NCBI RefSeq assembly: GCF_002918555.1
Contig: NZ_PQMB01000004.1
Coordinates: 385,068 to 449,067 of the forward strand
Direction of reading: 5' to 3'
Length of the DNA stretch: 64,000 bases
Source: Citrobacter amalonaticus
GTDB lineage: Bacteria > Pseudomonadota > Gammaproteobacteria > Enterobacterales > Enterobacteriaceae
Below are positions 1 through 7,883 of the stretch, one piece after another (the first letter of the stretch is position 1; each line of letters begins with the position of its first letter). The position numbers were made by a program, and so were the translations under genes. The notes under the pieces are model-generated. The model searched no databases, was not told the DNA's origin, and was given only the letters and a program-made list of their open reading frames with translations.

Positions 1-2
1 CG

Positions 3-1253
3 TTATTTCTGCATTGCATTATGTGAGGGACGCGCCGCCTGGCCGTTCGCCAGCACGATCGCCGCCCGAATATTTTCCGCCGTCGTCATGCCGGTAATTA
101 CCGTTGTGTTCTCAGGCGTTGCGCCTGTCACTGGCATCACGACGATCACGGGCGGTGTGTCCAGCCCTATTTGCTGAGCCAGCTCATCTGTGCGCGACAT
201 CGTATCCAGCGCTTCACCGGAAGCAACCAGTGCGCTGGAACCCGCCTGTGTTGCCGCTCTGCGAATATCCTGGGTAGTCAGATCACCTTCGGTGTGACCG
301 GTCGCAAACACCGCCTTACGATAGGTCATATAGGCCTGGATCCCTTTGCGTTGCCATATCTGTAACCCAGTCTGCGCCGCTTTCAGAGAAGCAGGCCAGC
401 GGGTGGCCATCACCGGCCATTCGCGAAACCAGAATCGGGCCTCCGGTGATCCATTCATGGCATACATCAGCTCAGAAGAGAGTCGGCTACACGGCGTACA
501 CTGGTAATCAGAAAAAACGGTCACCGATACCGGGGCAGTCTCTGAACCAAACACCGGCGTCTCTTTACCTTCATCGGTTAACTGAGACTGATGGACGATG
601 GCGGCTTTTACCTGCATCCGGTAGTTTTCTTCTTCCCGCTGCTGCGTCAGTTTTTGACCAACCTGGACCAGTAAATCAGGATGTGCGAGAAAATACTCTG
701 CAGCAATTTCCCCGATCCGTTTCTCCTGTGCGGGCGTGAAGGCCGCCGTCTGTGGTGCGTTTTCCGCTACTGGTGTTTTCTCAGAAGTAACCGCCAGTTT
801 TTTATCCGGGAGAGCATCGAATGATAGCGTGCCGGTATCATTTTTTACTTTATTAACAGCGGGAGCCGGGGAATTCACCGGCGCAGTCAGCGTATTTTCG
901 CTTACCGCAGCCACCGGAGAGGAACCTTTCGCTGTCACATCCGCTTTTGTCGCAGCAGAGGCTACGGGTTTATCAGCCTCAGAGATCGCCGGTGCGGCGG
1001 TATCAGAAGATGGTTTTTCACCAGAAACAACAGGGTCTGTTTTCACTTCTGGCGCTGAGGCAGCTTCAATTACCGGCGCTATCTCAGATGCTTCTTTATG
1101 TGCCTCCGCGGGCGAATCCGTTGCCGTCTTTGTAGTAACATCATTCGAATAGACCGCAACCGGTTGTGGACCTGTTTCAGCAAAAATGGTCCCGATTGAC
1201 AGTACCGGCCACAACATCAGGACATACTTCAGTTTGTTCAAACCACTGCTCAT
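3..1253 (-). CDS. DsbA-family thiol-disulfide oxidoreductase-like exported protein
   Basis: Predicted periplasmic or membrane-anchored disulfide oxidoreductase of 416 residues. The N-terminus has a basic start and a hydrophobic segment (signal peptide or anchor). About 150 residues of Ala/Pro/Thr/Glu-rich low-complexity spacer follow, then a DsbA/BdbD-like thioredoxin domain with a CTPC active site at Cys252/Cys255 preceded by the typical hydrophobic strand. The start at 1253 is preferred over an in-frame start eight codons upstream because GGAG lies a plausible distance before it. It is the last gene visible of a leftward cluster (2674 to 3), and its stop lies two bases from the window edge, so further genes may follow. 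Disulfide oxidoreductases often accompany fimbrial or conjugative pilus genes, so folding of the neighbouring exported proteins is a reasonable role, but that is inference. The long spacer is unusual for a DsbA. Confidence 0.7.
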   Translation of the reverse strand: MSSGLNKLKYVLMLWPVLSIGTIFAETGPQPVAVYSNDVTTKTATDSPAEAHKEASEIAPVIEAASAPEVKTDPVVSGEKPSSDTAAPAISEADKPVASAATKADVTAKGSSPVAAVSENTLTAPVNSPAPAVNKVKNDTGTLSFDALPDKKLAVTSEKTPVAENAPQTAAFTPAQEKRIGEIAAEYFLAHPDLLVQVGQKLTQQREEENYRMQVKAAIVHQSQLTDEGKETPVFGSETAPVSVTVFSDYQCTPCSRLSSELMYAMNGSPEARFWFREWPVMATRWPASLKAAQTGLQIWQRKGIQAYMTYRKAVFATGHTEGDLTTQDIRRAATQAGSSALVASGEALDTMSRTDELAQQIGLDTPPVIVVMPVTGATPENTTVITGMTTAENIRAAIVLANGQAARPSHNAMQK

Positions 1254-1308
1254 CAAATCTGTTCTCCTCAAAAGCATTACGTTCTCATTCCGCGGCGCAT
1301 TATGTCTG

Positions 1309-1593
1309 TCAGTGCATAAGCCACTGGTTAACCAGCATCAGCAATATCAGCATCCCCGTGTAGAGAATATATCGGCGCTTATCGTGCTGGCCGCCCCAGC
1401 GCATTCGCCATATCCGGCATCCGCAATACGGACACCGTTTAAAGTGCCAGGGGATCACCACACCGCAGGCTAAACAGGCGACGGACTTAGTATTGACGCC
1501 CTTGACGTTGCGTACAGCCATAGGGCGGCGCCATGGTTTCCGGCATAAATCAGCGCCAGAAACGAGTTGTATATTCATTTTCTTGCCAGCCAT
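1309..1593 (-). CDS. Small zinc-ribbon membrane protein, function unknown
   Basis: Up to 94 residues. It has a four-cysteine zinc-ribbon pattern (CLAC ... CPYC), a basic stretch, then one hydrophobic segment near the C-terminus, suggesting a small inner-membrane protein with a cytoplasmic metal-binding knuckle. The start is uncertain: the first ATG overlaps the stop of the upstream gene by one base, while ATGs at 1578 and 1521 are also in frame, and none has a clear ribosome binding site. It sits between the two pilin-like genes and the DsbA-like gene in the same direction, so it is probably part of that operon. I do not recognise the family. Confidence 0.5.
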   Translation of the reverse strand: MAGKKMNIQLVSGADLCRKPWRRPMAVRNVKGVNTKSVACLACGVVIPWHFKRCPYCGCRIWRMRWGGQHDKRRYILYTGMLILLMLVNQWLMH

Positions 1594-2108
1594 TACTCAT
1601 ACCATGTGGCGAACGCCACCCGAGAAGTGTAATCACCTGGTGTAACCTTCTGATCACCATCAACTTTAACCAGGAATGTCCCGCCGTCTGGCCCGTAGAT
1701 AATCCGTCCTGCTCCTGCGGTGAACGAGGGGTCATCCTTTACAACCGTGTTTACGCCCGGCGTCAGGTACAGCTTCACCTTGTGACTGCCATCCTCCGTT
1801 GCCGCAAAGCCATGCAATGTATCCTGTCCGCTTTGCAGGAATTCATCCGCAAAACGGGCGCCAATGTGAAAACCATCGGAAACAGAGATATGGAACGAGC
1901 CAACCGCGACATCGCTGGACATTGAGCCGCCCACCCCGTGGAGACCTGATGCCGGTTCCCATTTCAGGGATGAGGTGACTTCCGGCATGATAGTAAACTC
2001 CATATCTTGCGTTTTCGCGGTTCCCCAGCTTCCCGCATAAGAGAGCCCAACCCACCCCATCAGTACCAGCTCAGCAGCAATAACCAGATATTTATAATTA
2101 ATACTCAT
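1593..2108 (-). CDS. Exported protein, putative fimbrial subunit-like
   Basis: 171 residues with a signal peptide (hydrophobic residues about 6-25, Ala-Gly cleavage region). The rest is Gly/Thr/Asp-rich and beta-predicted, ending in a PGDY motif followed by alternating hydrophobics. Chaperone-usher fimbrial subunits typically end in a PxG(x)Y-type donor-accepting strand, and the neighbouring gene (2144-2674) ends similarly, so I suggest an Ig-fold pilus or surface protein. There is no cysteine pair in the mature region. It lies 35 bases after the stop of the upstream gene. No chaperone or usher is visible in the window; they could lie beyond the left edge. Function is inferred from size, signal peptide and C-terminal pattern only. 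Confidence 0.55.
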   Translation of the reverse strand: MSINYKYLVIAAELVLMGWVGLSYAGSWGTAKTQDMEFTIMPEVTSSLKWEPASGLHGVGGSMSSDVAVGSFHISVSDGFHIGARFADEFLQSGQDTLHGFAATEDGSHKVKLYLTPGVNTVVKDDPSFTAGAGRIIYGPDGGTFLVKVDGDQKVTPGDYTSRVAFATWYE

Positions 2109-2143
2109 TTATTTTTTTACCTGTTAAAAAAGAAAGGTTTTTC

Positions 2144-2674
2144 TTATGGCAGCATCACTGCTGCAACCAGCTTTATCTGGTAACGACCCGGCGTCAGGGT
2201 CTGGCGTCCATGCGTCACCAGTACAAGATCCCCCTGTAAAGTGCTGGCGTATCCGTTTGCCCCTGATGGTCCGGCGCCCGGCGCGGTACACCCGCACTCT
2301 CGCGCCTGTATTGCACTGTTAATGCGCGAGCCATCCCCCTGATTCACGATATAACCCTGTGTCCCCAGGCCATTCGTGCCAACTCTGTCCGGCGCAAATT
2401 GAACGGCGACTTCACTTCCAGGCGCCACCATATCAACCACCAGTTTTCCCAGCAGGGTTCCGCTATCTTTTACGCCGGCCCGGAGGCCACTATCAGGTAT
2501 AAAACGCAACGACGCATTATTAACGACAGGTCCTGATTCCAGTGGGATCATGGCTCGCGGCATTTGCAATTCGGCCTGCGCATTGCGGGAAATGCAGCTT
2601 ATTAACATCACGGGTAAAATAAACGCCAAACCAACCGCTGTACTGACAGGAGATATAAGCTTCAGCAATCTCAT
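2144..2674 (-). CDS. Exported protein, putative fimbrial subunit-like
   Basis: 176 residues. It has a strong signal peptide (Ala-Gln-Ala cleavage near residue 34), then a region rich in Pro, Gly and Val with a Cys-Gly-Cys pair near the middle, and a C-terminus reading TPGRYQ followed by hydrophobic residues. The ending parallels the next gene downstream and resembles the final strand of chaperone-usher pilins. It is the first gene of the leftward cluster and faces a long AT-rich upstream region shared with the AraC-type regulator at 3640. I cannot name the family. Alternatives are any small periplasmic Ig-like protein. Confidence 0.55.
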   Translation of the reverse strand: MRLLKLISPVSTAVGLAFILPVMLISCISRNAQAELQMPRAMIPLESGPVVNNASLRFIPDSGLRAGVKDSGTLLGKLVVDMVAPGSEVAVQFAPDRVGTNGLGTQGYIVNQGDGSRINSAIQARECGCTAPGAGPSGANGYASTLQGDLVLVTHGRQTLTPGRYQIKLVAAVMLP

Positions 2675-3639
2675 AATTTCTCGACAGATGTATTACGCCA
2701 GAATAAAAACCAGAAACGGTTTTTATCGGCATCAACATATAAATAAAAAACAGGAAATGAATAAAACCAGCATTACAAAATGATTTATTATCAGTCTGAT
2801 CTCGCTCAGCTCACTTTATTCCCTGCACCGACAGTTCGGGTGATTGAAGATCGTAAACACCAGGGCATAACTTAATAATAAACAGGGTATAAACATAACG
2901 ACGCATCTGACGGAGTGCATTATATGACCGGGAGCGCATCCAATGAAAGCTCTCAGATAATGTCAAAATAGCGAAAAAATCACTTTAAAAACAACAAATT
3001 AAAACATTCACCGCAAAGAATTCCTATCCATGAAAAATACAAATTTTGGAACTTAACACCAAAAAAAATCTTTTATAAGCATAATAATCCAGATTAAAAA
3101 GTTAAATTACTGATGAACTGGCAGACGCTGACTCCCGTTAAAAGCCTTCCTTACTTGCTCTTGTGCATATTCAGTGTCAAACGGCGAGCCACTATCAAAT
3201 GACTAAGCATGGCGTGAGCCTACGTTGTCAAAGTCCTCCCGCAGGGCGAACCGGCCTGTCTGCAAGTTTATGCATTAACGGTTAAATCCGCCTTGTCAGC
3301 AATAATCCCACCTGAGCATCATGCTGTAACTGCATAAAAGATAAGCACTTTGCGTTGAATATTTCTCTGATTTAGAGAGATTTTCGATCTTTTATTCTGT
3401 ATTTTTGCGTTTCCAGATATGCGAATTCTCAATAAACACACATTTAACTATTTGAATTCTATAAAAAATCAATCATAACAATCAATATTCCGATGCGTTG
3501 CCACCATACGGACTGCAATGAGAAAATAATGATGTAAGGTTTGACGTACCGTTAACCTGGTAGAATTATTAATGTTTTCTATTATCCTGTTTATTAAAGA
3601 AACACGTAATAGTAATTAAATACAGGAATGGAGGCTTGA
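2675..3639. other. AT-rich intergenic region between divergent genes
   Basis: 965 bases without a convincing gene. The sequence is AT-rich with many A and T runs, typical of H-NS-bound regulatory DNA in horizontally acquired islands. It probably holds the promoters of the leftward exported-protein cluster and of the AraC-type regulator. A stretch near 3130-3320 is less AT-rich and may be a relic of older DNA, but I cannot assign it. Confidence 0.5.
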
Positions 3640-4536
3640 ATGTTCGAGGATACTACCCATCAAGGAATCCATATAACTACCGGACATACAGACAAAATTC
3701 TGGACTATCTTGCGCCAGAGATTTTACTTTCACATCATTGCCTGATTTATGTTCTAGAGGGTGAACTTTGGTTCTCTGATAACGATCATAATTATCCGAC
3801 AAGGTGTTGTACTGGTCAGGCAATTTTTCTTGAGAAAGGCACCATCCTTCCCTCCAGAATGCTGGATAAAATTGCATCAGGGACATCATATAAAATCCGC
3901 GTGATTAAAATCGACCCACGCATAATTAGCTTGTTTAACTTTTTTTCTTATATCGAATCGGGTTATGAACAGAACCGTATCCTGCCAAAAAGCGATACAC
4001 CTGAGTCTTTGTCCTCACATTTGATTGATTTTAGAAAATTAAGTCATAGTGAACACCGGGTCTTAGAGAGGGTGAGCTATCTTTTAGCCGCAGAGAACGT
4101 ATGCGGCCAGTTTCCCGAGACCCCGACAAATCAGACTATCAGGTTACATGAGTACCATCTGGTGTTGGGTTTTATGCTGAAAGTGATGCCTGAAATGGTC
4201 GATATCCTGCATAAGCACAGTCAGGAATCCTATGCTGAGCGCACCGCCAGTATCATTATGAGCGATTATTGCCGCACATGGACGTTAAGTGAAGTATCAA
4301 GCGTAATGCATATCTCACCATCCACATTGAAGAGAAAAATTAATTATGAAGTGGGCCCGTTCAGTGATTTTGTGAATCGTCTGAAAACCACTGAAGCACT
4401 GCGGCGGTTACGCAGAACAAATCATTCGCTTACAAAGATAGCGCACGACCTTGGTTTTTGTTCAAATGCCTACTTTGCTAAAGTTTTTGTAAAATATATG
4501 GGATTTCTCCCTTCCAGCGTGCGGCAGCGGAGATAA
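3640..4536 (+). CDS. AraC-family transcriptional regulator
   Basis: 298 residues. The N-terminal half is a cupin-like sensing domain. The C-terminal ~100 residues carry the two helix-turn-helix motifs of AraC/XylS proteins (TLSEVSSVMHISPSTLKRKI, then the LTKIAHDLGF ... YFAKVFVKYMG signature). A GGAGG six bases before the ATG supports the start. The second helix-turn-helix and the overall layout resemble virulence regulators of the Rns/CfaD/GadX group, which often control linked fimbrial operons. The divergent pilin-like cluster at 2674 is therefore a plausible target, but this is inferred from position. Low G+C supports acquisition by transfer. Confidence 0.9.
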   Translation: MFEDTTHQGIHITTGHTDKILDYLAPEILLSHHCLIYVLEGELWFSDNDHNYPTRCCTGQAIFLEKGTILPSRMLDKIASGTSYKIRVIKIDPRIISLFNFFSYIESGYEQNRILPKSDTPESLSSHLIDFRKLSHSEHRVLERVSYLLAAENVCGQFPETPTNQTIRLHEYHLVLGFMLKVMPEMVDILHKHSQESYAERTASIIMSDYCRTWTLSEVSSVMHISPSTLKRKINYEVGPFSDFVNRLKTTEALRRLRRTNHSLTKIAHDLGFCSNAYFAKVFVKYMGFLPSSVRQRR

Positions 4537-4832
4537 CGCATAATTAATCGCGCTGTCAGGCATAAGGATAAAATTTATATAATCAGGGGGTGTTTCATCT
4601 TAAATAAGGCTTGTTGATTTTCTTTCCCATTAATTGCAATAAGAAATGTAGTCTCATGTTTCAAAGATACACTTATCTGTGTAGCATCAATTATATCTGG
4701 ATTAATACTGGATGTCTGCTCTGGCTTTCTGCACTGATTGCCAGATTTTTATATCTTCATAACATGTCCGTAGTTTTAGGTAGTTGCGCATTCTGCGCAT
4801 TTGCAATTTATAGTCTACAGGAGATAACAAAT

Positions 4833-5321
4833 ATGTTTGGCAAGAAAACTGACCCATCGCCGATGCCCCCCACGACGGAATCACATGAAATGCCGTTCCC
4901 GATCATCGGGAAAACAGAAACAAAAGCAAACACCGTCATTTCCAGCGATACCACCTTTGAAGGAAATATTGTCACCACGGGTATGGTCTCTATTCATGGC
5001 ATCCTTCATGGAAATGTCGATGCTGAAGACGGAATCATTAGTGTTTTACAGGGGGGAGAGATCCACGGCGACGTTAACTGCAAAAATTTGAATATTGATG
5101 GTCAGATAATCGGCCAGTGCCAGGCTGAGAGTATCGAAATCTACGCGAACGGGAACATTACGGGGTCGATCATTTATGAAAAGCTCTCTGTAAAAAAAGG
5201 CGGCGCATTAAACGGACATGCTCAGCATATGGCGCAAGATACACATCGTGAAAATGTCATTACGTTTCATGCCGAAATGACGTCTGAACCAAAATTTGAG
5301 AATGAAGAGTTCAGTATATAA
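4833..5321 (+). CDS. Bactofilin (polymer-forming cytoskeletal protein)
   Basis: 162 residues. After a short Pro/Thr-rich N-terminal tail, the body (about residues 28-130) is a right-handed beta-helix of short repeats alternating hydrophobic and Gly/Asn turns (VSIHGILHGNV, IISVLQGGEIHGDV, LNIDGQIIGQ, IEIYANGNITGSI, LSVKKGGALNG), the hallmark of bactofilins. The start at 4833 is chosen because ACAGGAG lies nine bases upstream. An open frame continues upstream to 4611 and would add a hydrophobic segment, so a membrane-anchored form like Proteus CcmA is possible. Bactofilins polymerise without nucleotide and shape cells or scaffold surface structures. Such genes are accessory in enterics. The neighbours are exported proteins of unknown role. 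Confidence 0.8.
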   Translation: MFGKKTDPSPMPPTTESHEMPFPIIGKTETKANTVISSDTTFEGNIVTTGMVSIHGILHGNVDAEDGIISVLQGGEIHGDVNCKNLNIDGQIIGQCQAESIEIYANGNITGSIIYEKLSVKKGGALNGHAQHMAQDTHRENVITFHAEMTSEPKFENEEFSI

Positions 5322-5330
5322 GGAAGCTTT

Positions 5331-5720
5331 TTATTGTTTCATCCGACGAGGGGCAATGAGTTTCTTTTGTAAGAAAGAGTCATCCGGCAGATAGCTGAAA
5401 TGAATAACCAGGCCAGTATCCGATGATATTTCACAGCGAAAGCCAAATGTGTGCCAGTGTCCAGTATGATACTGACCTTCACCAATGAGGATCTCAGGAG
5501 AATAGCGCGTCACCTCATCGCCCTCAATACGGTTGGACCCCAGAAAAATACCATCAGTCTGGGGTTCAGTACGACGAATAGTTTCCAGCGCTGCGGGAAG
5601 ACACTGGTTTTCTAATGATGTAACAGGCTCTGCCATCAAAAAATTTGCAGAACATAAGAGTAAAACGCCTGGCAGCACACGTCCTGCTCCAGTAAGAGAA
5701 ACAGCAGCCTGAATCATCAT
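5331..5720 (-). CDS. Small exported protein, function unknown
   Basis: 129 residues. A hydrophobic N-terminal segment (about residues 8-30, ending Leu-Met-Ala-Glu) looks like a signal peptide. The mature part has two cysteines that could form a disulfide and a GHWHTFGFRCE stretch. It ends ten bases from the convergent bactofilin gene. The start is one of two adjacent ATGs at 5720/5717 following GAGAG. I do not recognise the family. It and the gene at 5857 are divergent neighbours of similar size, both exported. Confidence 0.5.
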   Translation of the reverse strand: MMIQAAVSLTGAGRVLPGVLLLCSANFLMAEPVTSLENQCLPAALETIRRTEPQTDGIFLGSNRIEGDEVTRYSPEILIGEGQYHTGHWHTFGFRCEISSDTGLVIHFSYLPDDSFLQKKLIAPRRMKQ

Positions 5721-5856
5721 CTCTCACGCCCCAGAGAATAAAATAAATTTTGTTTTACAAAAAGGTAATAACCCTATGATTTTCAATAAAATAAAAAACA
5801 CCATCACTATCATTTCAAATAAAAAAACCATGATATCAAAACAGCCGGAGTTATTT

Positions 5857-6360
5857 ATGAAAAGGCTATTATCCCCCCTGCTTATACTCACCATCGCGAA
5901 TCCTTTATTTGCGCAAACCGACTGGTACACCGAGGAACAACCAGAGGGCCTGTTAACACTGACAGGAGTATTTGATGACAGCGGTGCAGCTATTCTTTTC
6001 AGTTGTGATGATGATTTATTTTCCTCCGGGGTTATTATAATGAATGAACAGGATAAAGAATACGGCATTATACCAACAGCCATAACATTGACAGACGCAA
6101 AAAAAAGAAATATTCACTTCACCGCTCCTCAGGTTCCCTCATCAGAAAGCAGCTATGCGTTTATGTCGGCCAGTTCTTCTTTGTCTTTCACTCTTTTGCA
6201 TTTTGTTGAACATGCACCAGATAACATATTAACAATTAAATTAAAAAATCGTGACATTGCTCTTTCAGGTGAATGGAAAATCCAAACCGCATCCGCAGGC
6301 AACGCCATCAGGACATTCGAAGAAAAATGTCAACCAGCAAGAACCTTCTCCAAAAACTAA
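5857..6360 (+). CDS. Exported protein, function unknown
   Basis: 167 residues. The N-terminus is a classic signal peptide (Met-Lys-Arg-Leu-Leu, hydrophobic core, cleavage after Phe-Ala-Gln). The start at 5857 follows CCGGAG at a good distance. An earlier in-frame ATG at 5776 would add 27 residues before the signal and is unlikely. The mature protein has two cysteines far apart (FSCDDD and EEKCQP) that may pair, and the pattern of an all-beta periplasmic protein. Type VI secretion or phage-related periplasmic proteins sometimes look like this, but I cannot assign a family. AT-rich codon use matches the surrounding island. Confidence 0.6.
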   Translation: MKRLLSPLLILTIANPLFAQTDWYTEEQPEGLLTLTGVFDDSGAAILFSCDDDLFSSGVIIMNEQDKEYGIIPTAITLTDAKKRNIHFTAPQVPSSESSYAFMSASSSLSFTLLHFVEHAPDNILTIKLKNRDIALSGEWKIQTASAGNAIRTFEEKCQPARTFSKN

Positions 6361-6732
6361 TAATGAGATTAAAAACGGCGGTTTGCTTTATTCTTTGATA
6401 ACGATCAATAAAAATATCACCGACTGGTGAAATCAACACCGTCCTTCCTGCCATCGCCAGGACAATGCCTGCGCTATATATGCTCAATACATATCGATGG
6501 CATAAATATATTCCAGCTATATGTTTAAAAAAATGCATTTTATCGACATATAAGCACAGCCCACAACCACACCAGTTAAAACAGTGCAGACAACGAGAAG
6601 CATCCGTTGTTTTCCCTACAAGCAACAGACAGAGAAGAACTTTTTTTGAACTAAAATTTGACGATTTTTATGATTATTACAATCGTAAAATTACTTCGTA
6701 TTCCTTCCTGAAAAACGAAGTATGGAGGTGGT
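6361..6732. other. Intergenic, no convincing gene
   Basis: 372 bases. Open frames on both strands here lack ribosome binding sites and coding character. The 3' end provides AGTATGGAGGTGGT, a strong ribosome binding site for the next gene. Confidence 0.5.
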
Positions 6733-6981
6733 ATGAATACGCAGTTAGTTGAAAGAGAAAGAAAAAAACCGGCGTCCTCATTTAATCCTAACGAAATCAT
6801 AGCGAACCGGGTCGGGCATATCGTTTCTTCAGTGTTTGCAGATTTTGATGATAAATCCCTGGCATCTGAAATCCTGGTGCTGGAGGATCTGGATTTGCTG
6901 GTATATGTCGTGGGTGCTTATCTGCAAAAGAAAACGCGGATGAGCGAACGTGAGATGGACCTGTTCAAAGCCAGGATCTAG
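6733..6981 (+). CDS. Small hypothetical protein
   Basis: 82 residues, acidic and helical, with no signal peptide or membrane segment. GGAGG seven bases before the ATG supports translation. Its TAG stop (6979-6981) overlaps by two bases the stop of the convergent broken RES-domain gene. RES toxins normally have an Xre-type antitoxin encoded upstream on the same strand. This protein has no obvious helix-turn-helix and lies tail to tail, so it is not the usual partner. Family unknown. Confidence 0.5.
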   Translation: MNTQLVERERKKPASSFNPNEIIANRVGHIVSSVFADFDDKSLASEILVLEDLDLLVYVVGAYLQKKTRMSEREMDLFKARI

Positions 6982-7562
6982 CCAACAGGCAGTGATTGAT
7001 GCTCGGTATATTTACTGAGTGGTTCGGATGCCAGAGTTTCAAACAACTCCCCTTCCTCTGGTTCGAACACAGCAAGACACATTCCCGTGAGATAGTGTCG
7101 GCTCGCATAGTAGATACCCTGAAAATTGCACCCTGGATAATTTGTCGGTAACCAGTAATGGCTTGCGTCAGCGAGTAATCAACACCTGTCAGTTGATCCG
7201 CTGTTAAATGCAACATTGACGCAAGTGTTGCCATATCAACCAGTATCAATGGGGATTTCGGGTGCAGCGTATACATATGTGCAATATCCAAGGCATGCCC
7301 TGATATTGCGAAATCTCCATTGGCGTGGTGGTACATTCTGCCATAGCTTTCAGCCAGCGCTGTCAGGCTATTTTCCGCAAAGTAACGAACCCCGGTTTTA
7401 CCAGACAGATCGTTATAACGCCCCATTTCTTCTGGTTTCGTTGGTTTCCCGTAATGTTCCGCCGAAGCGTAATATTTCCCTTGAAAACGTTTCACATCAA
7501 GGTCAAAGCCAAATACAGGTAACTTTCCATCGAGGCAGATTCGAGCCAGTTTTTCTAAAACT
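6978..7562 (-). pseudogene. Broken RES-domain toxin gene
   Basis: The RES domain (NAD+-consuming toxins of RES-Xre toxin-antitoxin pairs) is recognisable from GRYND, GVRYFAENS and ALAESYGR, read from about 7500 down to 7165. At about 7150-7165 the frame shifts. The natural C-terminus (HYWLPTNY ... YYASRHYLTGMCLAVF, ending PLSKYTEHQSLPVG and TAG at 6978-6980) continues in another frame. The 5' end is also missing: reading upstream from 7495 the protein-like sequence (CLDGKLPVFGFDLDVKRFQG) runs to 7562 and then abuts unrelated autotransporter sequence with a stop. Two independent lesions make this a pseudogene. Identification rests on motif recognition. Confidence 0.65.
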
Positions 7563-7563
7563 A

Positions 7564-7624
7564 GTTACCGATCACGTGAACTGTTTCTGGAACCGGGTGG
7601 CAGCGCTTATGACATACAGATACC
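7564..7624 (+). repeat. Autotransporter passenger fragment, direct repeat copy A
   Basis: About 60 bases nearly identical to 12278-12340, with a few single-base differences, including one indel inside GATCACGTGAAC. The homologous segment at 12278 is part of an AIDA-like autotransporter passenger. This copy is a short orphan piece joined directly to the broken RES gene, and the two copies flank the hpd operon in the same orientation. Confidence 0.75.
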
Positions 7625-7735
7625 GGACACCGCTACTCCATTATTTTAAGGCGTCAGAGATAAAACAAACCATTTAATGCGAATGAAAATAGAAATAATT
7701 TACGGATACGTAACGCATCGCAGTTAATTAACCAA

Positions 7736-7749
7736 TTGATATTAAACAA
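7736..7749 (+). promoter_or_regulatory. Candidate FNR box upstream of hpdB
   Basis: TTGATATTAAACAA matches the FNR consensus (TTGAT, four bases, ATCAA) at nine of ten specified positions. It lies about 135 bases upstream of hpdB. Anaerobic activation would suit an operon for an oxygen-sensitive glycyl radical enzyme. Seen by eye only; no clear -10 hexamer at the ideal distance. Confidence 0.4.
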
Positions 7750-7883
7750 TAAAATACAAACACCCTCTTTGAATTGATTATTGCGCAAGATAAACTATTA
7801 GCAGGCTATTTTATAAATAGACTGAGGGAATATCACGAGGGACGACGGTCAGAAGACCACTCTGTTTAGAAGGCTCTAACATA

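Noticed and set aside
736..1152. 138-codon open frame on the plus strand
   Set aside because: It is the shadow of the low-complexity spacer of the DsbA-like gene on the other strand.
6465..6752. 95-codon open frame on the plus strand overlapping the 6733 gene
   Set aside because: No ribosome binding site, odd composition, and it overlaps a better supported start with GGAGG.
7775..7789. A second TTGAT near the hpdB promoter as another FNR site
   Set aside because: Only one half-site matches; the other half has four mismatches.
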